This document shows, in pieces, positions 1 through 8,224 of a stretch of 64,000 nucleotides of DNA (position 1 is the stretch's first letter; each line of letters starts with the position of its first letter). Below the pieces are notes generated by a model. The model searched no databases, was not told where the DNA came from, and saw only the letters and a program-made list of their open reading frames with translations. The stretch is from Fibrobacterota bacterium (GTDB lineage Bacteria > Fibrobacterota > Fibrobacteria > UBA11236), in assembly GCA_019509785.1 (NCBI GenBank), contig JAEKLQ010000038.1:45294-109293 (forward strand), written 5' to 3'. Made by a program: the position numbers and the translations under genes.

Positions 1-2
1 AC

Positions 3-203
3 CGCTGGCGCCAAACCGACCTGCATGCTTACGGTTTCGTCTTCTCCACCTTCGCGGTCGCCATCCTGCTGTTCTTGAGCCTCGGCCTAATCCTGTGGAT
101 GCGCGGCGTTCTCGGTTGGGCTTGGCTGCCAGCCGCCGTCAAGCATTCTTGGGGCGAATTACCTACCCTTTGGGCGCGGATCGGGAGGAATGGCGCCCAC
201 TGA
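3..203 (+). CDS. C-terminal fragment of a membrane protein (partial)
   Basis: The frame is open from the window edge and ends at a TGA, giving the last 66 residues of a longer protein. The fragment holds one clear hydrophobic segment (about residues 12-33, rich in Phe, Leu, Ile and Ala) followed by Trp-rich and basic residues, as expected for a final transmembrane helix with a cytoplasmic tail. An overlapping frame is also open to position 253 but translates to Arg/Pro-rich sequence with no membrane character. The start lies outside the window and the family cannot be named. Confidence 0.5.
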   Translation, partial: RWRQTDLHAYGFVFSTFAVAILLFLSLGLILWMRGVLGWAWLPAAVKHSWGELPTLWARIGRNGAH

Positions 204-284
204 GCCCTTCCTTCGCCTTGCGCCGGTTTTTACCTTACCTCCGCGAATGGTAATGGCGATTCGACCCTTGTATCCTATCATCGA

Positions 285-1358
285 ATGAGGCGACCCATCG
301 ATATCCGCAATAGCTTCCGGCCCTTGCTAACTCTGGCCATGCTTTTGGCATCGGCCCTACCTTCCCTGGCTGCGCAGCATATCCAGCAGCCCACCGGGGA
401 TTTGCGGGCCGCGGTCCTGACCGATCTCAAACCCCACCCCAGCGGTAGCAAGACCTATAACGAATTCTGGACCTACCATTTCATGTTGGACGGGAACATC
501 CAGGTCATCCTCAATTTCTCCCGGGTGAACCTGGGTTCCTTCAAATCGCCCGTATGCGGCGCGGATCTTACCATCATGGGGTTCCAAGGCAGGAATTGGA
601 CCGTGGCGCGGGAGTACGATAAGAAGAATTTCGTATTCACCGATTCCGCGCAAGCGTTAAGGGTGCACGAGAACATCTGGTTCTCCGGGAAGTTGCCCGA
701 ATCGCATCATGCGCATTTCGCCACCAACAAGAAAAACGTCGGCTACTACCTGGACCTGGACTTCTCGGATATCCTGCCGGGGCGGGTTTGGGGCGATGGC
801 ATGTTCAAGTTCGGGGGCGGGGATGCGGTGGGGATTTTCATCCATATCCCTTCCGCCAAGGTGAAGGGCCGCCTGGCCGTCAACAAGGATACCTTGGACG
901 TGAACGGCACGGCCTATATGGACCATACCTTCCAAACCGATCTGGCGCCCAACCTGATCTCCGCCGGCTACCGGTACGTGGCTTCTGAGGGACAGGCGGA
1001 ATCGGGCTACTTCCTGGATCCGGCCTCCAAGTACGAAAGGCAACCGGTAGGTTACGGGTTGAAGACCTTGAACGGGGAACTGGTTTTACGGAAACCGACG
1101 AGCCTCAAGGCGCTCTCCGCGTCCAGCGCCATGGGTTCCAAGGTCCCGACCGCGCTGGAGATCGGCTTTCAGGACGGCAGCAAAACGGTATTGAACCGCA
1201 GCGAAGATCGCCTGCAGCAATCCGTGTTGCATGAGTTCAGCGGATTCTCCAAGATGGCCATCAAGAGCTTCATGGGCGGGGAGATCCTCACGTTCCGCGG
1301 GCTGGGCACCATTTCCGGCACGCGTCCCATGGCCTACGACTTCTTTACCGTGGAGTGA
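285..1358 (+). CDS. Secreted AttH/CrtC/Svf1-like lipocalin-type protein
   Basis: A 357-residue protein with an N-terminal signal peptide (hydrophobic stretch about residues 14-29, Ala-x-Ala site near residue 30). The body is beta-rich. Stretches such as the FWTYHFML segment near residue 62 and the GTAYMDHTFQTD segment near residue 208 resemble the two-domain lipocalin fold shared by AttH, hydroxyneurosporene synthase CrtC and yeast Svf1. No carotenoid gene lies next to it, so an enzymatic CrtC role is not supported; binding or modifying a lipid in the periplasm is the cautious guess. It converges on the propeller gene at 1377, with a perfect hairpin between them. Family assignment is by motif impression only. 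Confidence 0.6.
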   Translation: MRRPIDIRNSFRPLLTLAMLLASALPSLAAQHIQQPTGDLRAAVLTDLKPHPSGSKTYNEFWTYHFMLDGNIQVILNFSRVNLGSFKSPVCGADLTIMGFQGRNWTVAREYDKKNFVFTDSAQALRVHENIWFSGKLPESHHAHFATNKKNVGYYLDLDFSDILPGRVWGDGMFKFGGGDAVGIFIHIPSAKVKGRLAVNKDTLDVNGTAYMDHTFQTDLAPNLISAGYRYVASEGQAESGYFLDPASKYERQPVGYGLKTLNGELVLRKPTSLKALSASSAMGSKVPTALEIGFQDGSKTVLNRSEDRLQQSVLHEFSGFSKMAIKSFMGGEILTFRGLGTISGTRPMAYDFFTVE

Positions 1359-1378
1359 ATTCCCCGCGCCGGGAATTC
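1357..1378. terminator. Hairpin between convergent genes
   Basis: A perfect 8-bp inverted repeat (GAATTCCC/GGGAATTC, 6-nt loop) spans the 18-nt gap between two convergent stop codons and includes parts of both stops. There is no T-run on either side, so it is at best a bidirectional stabilising hairpin or an imperfect terminator. Confidence 0.45.
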
Positions 1379-2369
1379 ATTCCTTAGGCGTCGGCAACAT
1401 GGCGGAAACGCCTTTCTCGGTCGCGAACCAGACACCCGCATCCTTGTCCACCGCCACGGCAAAGACGAAGCGCGTTTGGATTCCGGTGGTATTGTTCTTG
1501 TTGAACAACCGCCAAGTGGTCCCGTCGTACCGCGCGGCCCCGCCCTTGGCGGACACCCACATCGTCCCCGATTTCTCGGCATACAGGCTGTAAACCTGCT
1601 CGGACGCGATTTCGCCCAATTGGGAAGAGCCTTTATAGGACGTCCAGGCGCTGCCCGCCAGGCGGCCGACGCCCATCTGCGTCCCGATCCACTTCGCGCC
1701 ATCGGGGGCGATCATGATGGAGGTGATGCTGTTATGCGGCAAACCCTGGTTCGTGTTGTCCCGCGTGTAAGTGGTCCAGGCGGTATTGCTGAACTTCACC
1801 AGGCCGGCGATGGTCCCGAGCCATTTGTCCCCCGCGGAATCCACCGCGATGGCGGTCACCATCTTATGTGGTAGGCGTCCCGAGATGCGCTCCTCGCCGT
1901 AGCTCGTCCATGCCGAGCTTCCCCGCAGCAAGGCGAAACCGTTCTTGGTCCCGAACCAATGCTCATCCTTGCGGATGGCCATCGAGGTCACGAAATTGTC
2001 CGGCAGGCCGCCGGAAGTATTCTCCTTGGTGAAGGACCGCCAATTCCCGTTGGCGTACCAGCTGACGCCGCCCTCGGTGGTCACCCACAACTCGCGGTTC
2101 TCCCCGATTTGTAACGCGGTGATTACGTTGGAGACCAGCCCCTTCCCCGTGTTCTCGACCGTGAAGGTCTGCCAATTCCCCAATTGATCCAGGCGGACGA
2201 TCCCTTTCTTTGTCCCGAACCATTTGAGCCCCTGATCATCCGTGGCCACGGCCACCACTTCGGGATCGGGGAACTTGGTAAGGTCCTGGATCTGCCAATG
2301 GTAATCGGGTTCATCCGCGTAAGCGGCGATAGGGAGGATGAAGGCGAGCGCGCGCAGTAGGGTTTTCAT
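1377..2369 (-). CDS. Secreted two-component-regulator-type beta-propeller protein
   Basis: A 330-residue protein with a short signal peptide (residues 1-18, ending A-Y-A-D). The rest is a run of about seven repeats of roughly 40 residues. Each has the Reg_prop pattern of a small loop plus W-x-G-T or W-V-T-T (for example KWFGTKKGI, KWIGTQMGV, VWFATEKGV). In Bacteroidetes hybrid sensors these repeats form the periplasmic propeller that senses glycans. Here there is no membrane anchor, kinase or regulator domain, so the propeller stands alone as an exported protein. It is 40 bp downstream of the large secreted protein at 2410 on the same strand and may be its operon partner. Ligand unknown. Confidence 0.75.
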   Translation of the reverse strand: MKTLLRALAFILPIAAYADEPDYHWQIQDLTKFPDPEVVAVATDDQGLKWFGTKKGIVRLDQLGNWQTFTVENTGKGLVSNVITALQIGENRELWVTTEGGVSWYANGNWRSFTKENTSGGLPDNFVTSMAIRKDEHWFGTKNGFALLRGSSAWTSYGEERISGRLPHKMVTAIAVDSAGDKWLGTIAGLVKFSNTAWTTYTRDNTNQGLPHNSITSIMIAPDGAKWIGTQMGVGRLAGSAWTSYKGSSQLGEIASEQVYSLYAEKSGTMWVSAKGGAARYDGTTWRLFNKNNTTGIQTRFVFAVAVDKDAGVWFATEKGVSAMLPTPKE

Positions 2370-2409
2370 GCAAGGAATTTAATAAGCCTCGGGTCCCAAA
2401 ACCCGGCGC

Positions 2410-4491
2410 TTATTCCTTCCGCGCCTCCTTCACCACCCTGCGCGGGTTCCACCATTCCCGGAAATCGGCCAGGCAATAGCCTCCGGTGCCCGGATGGTAG
2501 AGCCACATCCCCCCTTCCCCGTCCGCGAGCGCGACTTTCCCGCGCCAGGGGCGGAAGAGTTCCACCTGGAAGAGGGGATTGGAGGGATGGCGGAACAGGA
2601 ACCCCGCGGCCGCCGTGTTGTTTTCGACCGAAGGCTGCACCGGAAAGGGCAGGACCACGGCGGGAATCGCTTGGTCGGCCGAATCCTCCGGGGCCTCTTG
2701 TACGCGCGAAATCCCGTCCCGGGTCCCATCGTAACGGGCGTTCAGCCCCAGCTTCGCCCCGGCGAAATCGACATAGGTAAAGCGATGCGCGCCCAAGGGC
2801 CAATGCGAGGCCGGGGAATTGCGGGCCAAGGTGGAGTCGCGCAAGGCATCCAAGGAACGCGCCTTGGAAGCCTCCACCACTTCGATCCCGCCGCGCAGGT
2901 ATTTCTGATATCCCCAGTTAAGCCAGGTAGGCAACGGGCGCAGGCGGCTGAGGATTACGTAGACCCCGAGATCGGAGCGATCGTAGAAGCGGAAATCGAA
3001 ATCGCGCGTCGTATAGGTGGCCCCGTCCCATTTCCATTCCGCGGGTACGTGCTGCGGCCAAGCCTCGGAATTGTACTGGTCCGATGGCGCATAGCCGTAA
3101 AGGAAATTCCGGTGGATGGCCATGTTGTTGGCCCGCCATTGCATGCCGCGGAAATGCAGGATGTCCTTTACCTCGCGCGGGCGTTCCCGCGCCGGATCGA
3201 GCAACAAGGATCCCGGCCGCGTGATGACATCGTAGACCCAGGGGGCGTCGCTCAAGCCGAAGCGAAGGGTGGGGAAATTCGGCCCGGTGTAGGATTCGTA
3301 GCGGCCGCCCGCGGTCAGCAGCCAATCGGCCCCTCCCGAATAGGACTCGGTGGGCCGGCTGCGCAGGCCTCCGCCCGCATAGGCCGAACGCATCTCCGCG
3401 CGGTATTCCCCGGGGCGCTCTTGCATATAGGCGAGGATGGGCGCGGGCACGCGGTATTTCAATACGGCCGAGAACAGGGCCATATGCGCATGGGGCGTGC
3501 GCGTGCGCCATAGACCGGGGGCGTAGGCGCCGAAGGACCCGGATTGCAAACCGAAGAAACTGCATACGGCATCGTTCCCGATCAGGCTGCTATCGTCGTA
3601 AACCTCGGAGGATCGGCGGTAGGGGCCGTAACGCAGGGCGTCATAGCTTTGGAAGGCGAACTCGGACGCCAGGAAATCGAGCAGGCAGGCCGCGCCTTCG
3701 GAAACGGCCGCGTCCCGGGAAAAGCTGTAGAGGTTGTCCAAGGCGTGCAGGGTGAAGCGTTGGTAGATCTGGGCGTTGAATTCGAAGAAGCCTTTGCGGA
3801 TGGCTTGCTGCATGGCCTTCAGCAGCAACCGCTGCAACGGCCCTTGGGAGTTGTCCAGCTCGATGCCTTCGTGCTGCAAGGAATCCCGCAAGGCGGTCAA
3901 TTCCGCCAGGCCCCGCAGGTTCCGGGTGATGATCTGGTTGATCAGGAAGCGCGTGGATTCGGCCATGAACAAATGGTTCTCGGTCTCGGGCAGGCTAACG
4001 AAGCCGACTTCGAAATGGGACTTGGAGGTTTGGCCCCAGACGCGCGCCACCCGCTTGATGAGATGCACCATGGTCTTGTCCGTCAGCAAGTCGCGGTCGC
4101 CTTCGAAGAGGCAAAGCAGGGAAGCGCAATTGAGAAGCGCCATGTCGAAATCGCCTTGATCGTACCCGGGCACCGGAAAGCTGGTGCCGATGGATCCGAG
4201 CGGGCCGATATTCCCGCCCACCACGTAGCGCTGCAGGGCCTGGCCCACACGCTGCCTGTCTCCCGCGGGGCCGTGTTGGGCCAAGGTCATCAAAGCGATC
4301 CATTCCTGGAAAACGCTCATGCCGTCGTTATGGCGGTTCCAGGCATGCACGCCCCCGTTCCGATCGACCCGCTCCTTCCAGGCTTGCAGGACGATGGGCC
4401 GGAATTCATCGGCGTGGTTGACGGCGATGGCGCGGGCACGCGCCGCCACGCATAGGCAGAGGATGGGGATCAGGATATGGTTCAAGCGCAT
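2410..4491 (-). CDS. Large secreted protein of unknown function (693 aa)
   Basis: I do not recognise this gene. The product starts with a signal peptide (about residues 1-21, hydrophobic ILIPILCLCVAA then A-R-A). Roughly residues 30-350 look alpha-helical and contain many Trp, His and Asn residues. The later part is richer in Gly, Tyr and aromatic residues and could be beta-rich. Overall size and the helical-then-sheet trend recall polysaccharide-lyase/heparinase-like proteins, but I cannot point to a diagnostic motif. It is transcribed divergently from the GT32-type gene at 4639 and lies just upstream of the secreted propeller, which fits an envelope or glycan-related role. Confidence 0.7.
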   Translation of the reverse strand: MRLNHILIPILCLCVAARARAIAVNHADEFRPIVLQAWKERVDRNGGVHAWNRHNDGMSVFQEWIALMTLAQHGPAGDRQRVGQALQRYVVGGNIGPLGSIGTSFPVPGYDQGDFDMALLNCASLLCLFEGDRDLLTDKTMVHLIKRVARVWGQTSKSHFEVGFVSLPETENHLFMAESTRFLINQIITRNLRGLAELTALRDSLQHEGIELDNSQGPLQRLLLKAMQQAIRKGFFEFNAQIYQRFTLHALDNLYSFSRDAAVSEGAACLLDFLASEFAFQSYDALRYGPYRRSSEVYDDSSLIGNDAVCSFFGLQSGSFGAYAPGLWRTRTPHAHMALFSAVLKYRVPAPILAYMQERPGEYRAEMRSAYAGGGLRSRPTESYSGGADWLLTAGGRYESYTGPNFPTLRFGLSDAPWVYDVITRPGSLLLDPARERPREVKDILHFRGMQWRANNMAIHRNFLYGYAPSDQYNSEAWPQHVPAEWKWDGATYTTRDFDFRFYDRSDLGVYVILSRLRPLPTWLNWGYQKYLRGGIEVVEASKARSLDALRDSTLARNSPASHWPLGAHRFTYVDFAGAKLGLNARYDGTRDGISRVQEAPEDSADQAIPAVVLPFPVQPSVENNTAAAGFLFRHPSNPLFQVELFRPWRGKVALADGEGGMWLYHPGTGGYCLADFREWWNPRRVVKEARKE

Positions 4492-4600
4492 GCTGTTCAG
4501 GAGGCTCCGGCCCGGGGCCGGCCTCGTTCCATTATATCCGTTGCCATGGAAAGGCGGCCAGCGGACAGCTGGCGATTACGGGGAGTAAAACACAAATTTT

Positions 4601-4609
4601 TGCTACAAT
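4601..4609 (+). promoter_or_regulatory. Extended -10 promoter candidate for the GT32-type gene
   Basis: TGCTACAAT matches the extended -10 consensus (TG-N-TATAAT, one mismatch in the hexamer) and lies about 30 nt upstream of the TTG start at 4639. The -35 position (about 4581-4586) has no good match, which is acceptable for an extended -10 promoter. Inference from consensus only. Confidence 0.4.
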
Positions 4610-4638
4610 AAGCTGCCTTCGAGCCATCCGGAGGCGTC

Positions 4639-5589
4639 TTGATTCCCCATCATTTCCATCTCATCTGGATCGGGCGCCATTTCCCGTTCGTGAACCGCTT
4701 GGCGGTGGAGTCCATCCTCCAGACCAATCCCGGGGCCCGGATTACCTTGCATTTCGAAGATCCGCCGGATAACGACGATTGGCGGGCCTTGCAGTCCAAG
4801 GTGGAGTTCCGGCCCCTATCCCTGGAAAACCTGCTCGAAGGACTCCCTGCTTCCATGAGTTCCGTCATCCCCGTCCTGTCGGGTATCTCGACGGGTTATC
4901 TCGCCGGCCGCGCCAATATCCTCCGCTACCTCATATTGTATCGTGAGGGAGGCATCTACATCGATTTCGACACGGTAACCACGCGGGACTACCGGCCCTT
5001 GCTTTCCCATCCCGCCTTCATCGGGGAAGAAACCGTTTTCAAGTACGACGATGATCGGGTGGAGGGCCGCTTCCCGCCCGCGCTCATCCCCACCGGCATC
5101 GCCTTCGGCGCCAGCTATTACCTCTCCCAGGCCAACTGCCGATGGTTGGGCGATTCCGCGGCGGGCAATGCGCTCAATCGCTCCCTGATGCGCTATTGGT
5201 CGGTTCGCAAGTTGAATAACGCCGTGCTGGGCTCCGCGCCCGGCAACGCCTTCTTCGGCAAAGCCATCGCCCTGGTTCCGGAAACCGATCCGAAAATCCG
5301 TTACGCGCTCGGGCCCATCCTCATGAACCGCACCTGGGCCACCGAGGCCGCCGCGCACATGCGCCGGCTCTCCGCCGATCATTTCTACTTCATCACCCCC
5401 AGCCAGACTTTCCGTTTCTTCTACGGGCCCGCCCGTCCCCTCCCCCCCGATGCCTATTCGCTGCATTGGTGTTCCAGCAATCACAAGCAGCTGGCCGCGG
5501 GCCTGACGCGCGAGAACCTCGCGAAGCACTCCGCCCATCCCACCCTGTTCCATAAGCTGGCCCACGAGGTGTTGGGAAGGGGGATCTAG
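4639..5589 (+). CDS. GT32-type glycosyltransferase with DXD motif
   Basis: A 316-residue protein starting at TTG with a GGAGG ribosome site 5 nt upstream, which decides the start. The N-terminus (IPHHFHLIWIG) is the typical opening of the Gly_transf_sug/OCH1-like family. Further on, residues near 90-115 carry RANILRYLILYREGGIYIDFD, which includes the conserved R-x-x-x-L-x-x-x-GG-x-Y-x-D-x-D block; its DFD is the metal/nucleotide-sugar binding DXD. Such enzymes transfer hexoses in capsule, O-antigen or glycan synthesis. No signal peptide, so it probably acts in the cytoplasm. The next gene follows after 4 nt and is likely co-transcribed. Donor and acceptor sugars cannot be told. Confidence 0.8.
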   Translation: MIPHHFHLIWIGRHFPFVNRLAVESILQTNPGARITLHFEDPPDNDDWRALQSKVEFRPLSLENLLEGLPASMSSVIPVLSGISTGYLAGRANILRYLILYREGGIYIDFDTVTTRDYRPLLSHPAFIGEETVFKYDDDRVEGRFPPALIPTGIAFGASYYLSQANCRWLGDSAAGNALNRSLMRYWSVRKLNNAVLGSAPGNAFFGKAIALVPETDPKIRYALGPILMNRTWATEAAAHMRRLSADHFYFITPSQTFRFFYGPARPLPPDAYSLHWCSSNHKQLAAGLTRENLAKHSAHPTLFHKLAHEVLGRGI

Positions 5590-5593
5590 CCCG

Positions 5594-6157
5594 ATGCCAA
5601 AAAACGGCATGCCGCCCGCCCCTTTCGGGGCGCCCGACCCTCTTGGGACGCCCCATCCTCCCGGTTCCGGCGGATTGAGGGTTTGGATCCTCGCCCCCTT
5701 GCTGGCATGGCTGGCGGTCGCGGTGATCCTGTTCGTTTATTTCGATCAGCGCGGCCGCTGGACCACCCTCTCCGGCATGAACGGATACCGCGATTGCTTC
5801 GGCTCTCCCCCGCCGGCGAACTTCCGCCTCATCCATTGCGAGGCGCTCCGGCATTACCGCCTCACCGGGGAACTTTTGGCCATGGAATGCTATGTGCAAG
5901 CCAAAGGCGAGTTCGATACTTCGGGAAGCGATTGGAAGGTAGCGCCCTCCCTGGGGGAAACGGGCGGGTTACCCAAGCTCCTGCGCGATGAGGGATTGAT
6001 CCGGATTCCCGCTTGGTTCGGCCTCCCTGGCAATGCCCTCGGCGATACGAGCCATGCCAAGGTCTTGCATTCGGGCGGCGGCCGGCTGCTTTCGATCTAC
6101 CCTGCCGGCAAGGAAGGGATCCTGATCGCCGGAGGTTGGCTTACGAAAAGCCCCTAA
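5594..6157 (+). CDS. Single-pass membrane protein of unknown function
   Basis: A 187-residue product with a Pro/Gly-rich cytoplasmic N-terminus (residues 1-28), one transmembrane helix (about 30-50, WILAPLLAWLAVAVILFVYF) and a soluble domain of about 135 residues with three cysteines. The stop of the glycosyltransferase is 4 nt upstream and a purine-rich AAGGGGGA lies in front of the ATG, so the two are probably translated from one message. I find no recognisable family. The anchored domain is likely periplasmic by the positive-inside rule, but that is weak here. Confidence 0.6.
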   Translation: MPKNGMPPAPFGAPDPLGTPHPPGSGGLRVWILAPLLAWLAVAVILFVYFDQRGRWTTLSGMNGYRDCFGSPPPANFRLIHCEALRHYRLTGELLAMECYVQAKGEFDTSGSDWKVAPSLGETGGLPKLLRDEGLIRIPAWFGLPGNALGDTSHAKVLHSGGGRLLSIYPAGKEGILIAGGWLTKSP

Positions 6158-6194
6158 GCCGCAATCGCCTCCGCGGCGGATGCGGAAACGGGTC

Positions 6195-6962
6195 TTACGC
6201 GGCGCCTGCCGAAGCGAAATCCAAGTCCTCGGCGAAGGCCTGTTCCCGATCCCGCATGGCCGCGGCCAATACCGAACGAATGTTGCCGACGGTGGCGGGA
6301 TGATCGAAATCGAAGGGATGCATGGCCACGCGCAGGACGGGGGCCTGGGACCAAAGCCGCAACAACAGCGGGCAGACGACCAAGGAACCGTACTTGCGCA
6401 GCCAGGTACGCGTGGCCCAGGTGATGACGGGGCTTTTCAGGCTCGCTCCCGTATCGACGCGATACATGCGGCGCTGATCCTCCGTGAACCGGAACCCCTG
6501 GTCCTTGAGGGCCCCGGGCAGGTGGGCGTTGAAGAGCCAGGCCGGAGCCACGAATCCGACGGGATCCTTTCCCAGGCAGGTCCGGAAGGCCTCGCGGCCC
6601 GCTTCCAGCTTCCGCCGTTGCGCCTCCGCGTCCAGGGCCAGGAATTCCCCCTCCCCCGCAGTCAAAAGTTTCCGCTTCAGGAAATCTCCCGCTCCCCAGG
6701 AGCCCGGTTGCGGGGGCGGTTCCAGATGGCAATACCCATGGAGATGCCAATCAATCCGGAAGGGCCGCTCTTCCCGGCACCAGGCCCGGAAAGCCATGTC
6801 CTGGGCCGCCGGGTAACCGCCATGGTACTCCGGCACGAACAGGTAGGTGAGCTTGGACAGGCCCAACTCGCGGTATACGGCTTCCGCGCGACCTATGCGT
6901 TCCCGGTGGAACGGCGTGATGTCATGCAGGGAAACCACCAATTTCCGTTGTCCGGAAATCAT
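6195..6962 (-). CDS. DUF2334-type polysaccharide deacetylase
   Basis: A 255-residue protein. I place the start at the ATG at 6962, because the longer frame adds an Arg/Pro-rich stretch lying inside the upstream gene and the ATG overlaps that gene's stop as ATGA. After the start, VVSLHDITPFH supplies the metal-binding Asp of the NodB-like fold, DWHLHGYCH gives the His pair, FVAPAWLFN corresponds to the substrate-groove motif and AMHPFDFDHP the C-terminal catalytic His region. Family DUF2334 members remove acetyl groups from sugars. Coupled translation with a GT4 glycosyltransferase suggests both act on the same glycan or glycolipid, with glycosylation followed by deacetylation. Confidence 0.75.
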   Translation of the reverse strand: MISGQRKLVVSLHDITPFHRERIGRAEAVYRELGLSKLTYLFVPEYHGGYPAAQDMAFRAWCREERPFRIDWHLHGYCHLEPPPQPGSWGAGDFLKRKLLTAGEGEFLALDAEAQRRKLEAGREAFRTCLGKDPVGFVAPAWLFNAHLPGALKDQGFRFTEDQRRMYRVDTGASLKSPVITWATRTWLRKYGSLVVCPLLLRLWSQAPVLRVAMHPFDFDHPATVGNIRSVLAAAMRDREQAFAEDLDFASAGAA

Positions 6963-8149
6963 GGGCCGGCCTCGCCGGGCGGGCGGGTCCCCAAGCGGGC
7001 CGAATACCTCTTGATCATCCGTCCGATGGCATCGTCCCATCCCCCATAGCGCAAAGCCAAGGAGCGGGAGCGGGCGAACTCGGCGGGCCAATCGCATTTG
7101 ATCGCCTTCGCCACGGCCTGCCGGAATCCCTCCGCATCGCCTGCGGGGAAGAGGAAGCGGGATCCCGCCTCCCGCAACAGTTCCCCGGTTCCTCCGGCAT
7201 CGGGCCCGACCACCACCAGCCCGCGCGCCATGCCTTCCAACACCCCCAGGCCGAAAGTCTCATGGGGCCCTGGCGCCAGCAGCACGTGATGGGCGTCGTA
7301 GATGGCGCGCACCTCGCCGGGATCGGCCACGAAACCGAGGTAGCGGTAGCGCGCGTGCCGGAAGGAAGCGAACCCGCCCGCCATCGCCCCGCGCCCCATC
7401 ACGGTAACTCTTACGTTACCCCGGAGCAGATCGGGAAGGGACTCCAGGAGCAAATCCACGCCCTTATCGCGATCCAATCGCCCCGCGTAGAGAAGGCTTA
7501 CCGGGCCTTCCCCGGGGACCGACTTGGCGTCCGGGGAGATGTCGTCCGGCGCCGATATGCCTTCCAGGAAATGGGCCGGCACGCCGAAGGGCAAATGGGC
7601 CACCGCCCGCACGCCTTTGGACCGCAGGCGCTCCTCCATGGTCCGCGAAGCCACCGCCGTTAGATCGTATCCGCGTTGCAGGCGGTAGAGGAGGAAGGCC
7701 GCCGCCTTGGCCAGGGGCGCGCGCAGGCCTTGCAAAGCTCCCCGTTGCGACCAGGGTTCGATGTAGGTGGGCACCGGGTCGCTGTGGTAGAAGGAAACCA
7801 GCAATCCGCGGAACAGGCCGAGCTTGCGCAGGGCGAGGCAGAACAGGCCCGTCAGCCAAGGGTCGCCGGCCTCGAGCACGTCGGGCCGCTGCGCGCGGAT
7901 GAGCTTGAAAACGTGGAAGAAGTCGATCAGCAAGCGATAGCCCGCGGGATCCTTGGTCAGGGCCGGGCCGTAAGCCTCGATCAAGGTGACGTTCGGCGCC
8001 TCCTTGAGTTTCTGGCGGGCGGGCCCAGGGTAGACCAGGAAATAACCGATCCCGGGCCGTTTCCGGAACCATTCGATCTTCGCCCGATGGTAGGTGCGGA
8101 TGCCGCCGGCCTTGGGCGAAAAGAAGGTATTGATATCGAGGAAGACCAC
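6959..8149 (-). CDS. GT4 family glycosyltransferase
   Basis: A 396-residue GT-B fold enzyme. Proposed start is the GTG at 8149, giving MVFLDINTFFSPKAGGIRTY, the normal opening beta-strand and Gly loop; a TTG at 8167 is an alternative, and a longer frame would run into the divergent gene. Late motifs are typical GT4: LYAGRLDRDKGVDLLLESL (sugar-nucleotide beta-strand), then GPHETFGLGVLEGMARGLVV with the E-x7-E motif near residue 300. It overlaps the deacetylase start by 4 nt. The catalysed reaction is transfer of an activated sugar to a glycan or lipid; substrates unknown. Confidence 0.8.
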   Translation of the reverse strand: MVFLDINTFFSPKAGGIRTYHRAKIEWFRKRPGIGYFLVYPGPARQKLKEAPNVTLIEAYGPALTKDPAGYRLLIDFFHVFKLIRAQRPDVLEAGDPWLTGLFCLALRKLGLFRGLLVSFYHSDPVPTYIEPWSQRGALQGLRAPLAKAAAFLLYRLQRGYDLTAVASRTMEERLRSKGVRAVAHLPFGVPAHFLEGISAPDDISPDAKSVPGEGPVSLLYAGRLDRDKGVDLLLESLPDLLRGNVRVTVMGRGAMAGGFASFRHARYRYLGFVADPGEVRAIYDAHHVLLAPGPHETFGLGVLEGMARGLVVVGPDAGGTGELLREAGSRFLFPAGDAEGFRQAVAKAIKCDWPAEFARSRSLALRYGGWDDAIGRMIKRYSARLGTRPPGEAGP

Positions 8150-8224
8150 TTCGCGCCTATGTAGCAATATTTTACTTTTACCCTTCCGATGGAAACCGAA
8201 GCCGCGGCATTGGTGGGGGAAGAA

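Noticed and set aside
285..1358. Naming the gene crtC (hydroxyneurosporene synthase)
   Set aside because: Only the general AttH/CrtC/Svf1 fold resemblance is visible and there are no carotenoid genes beside it.
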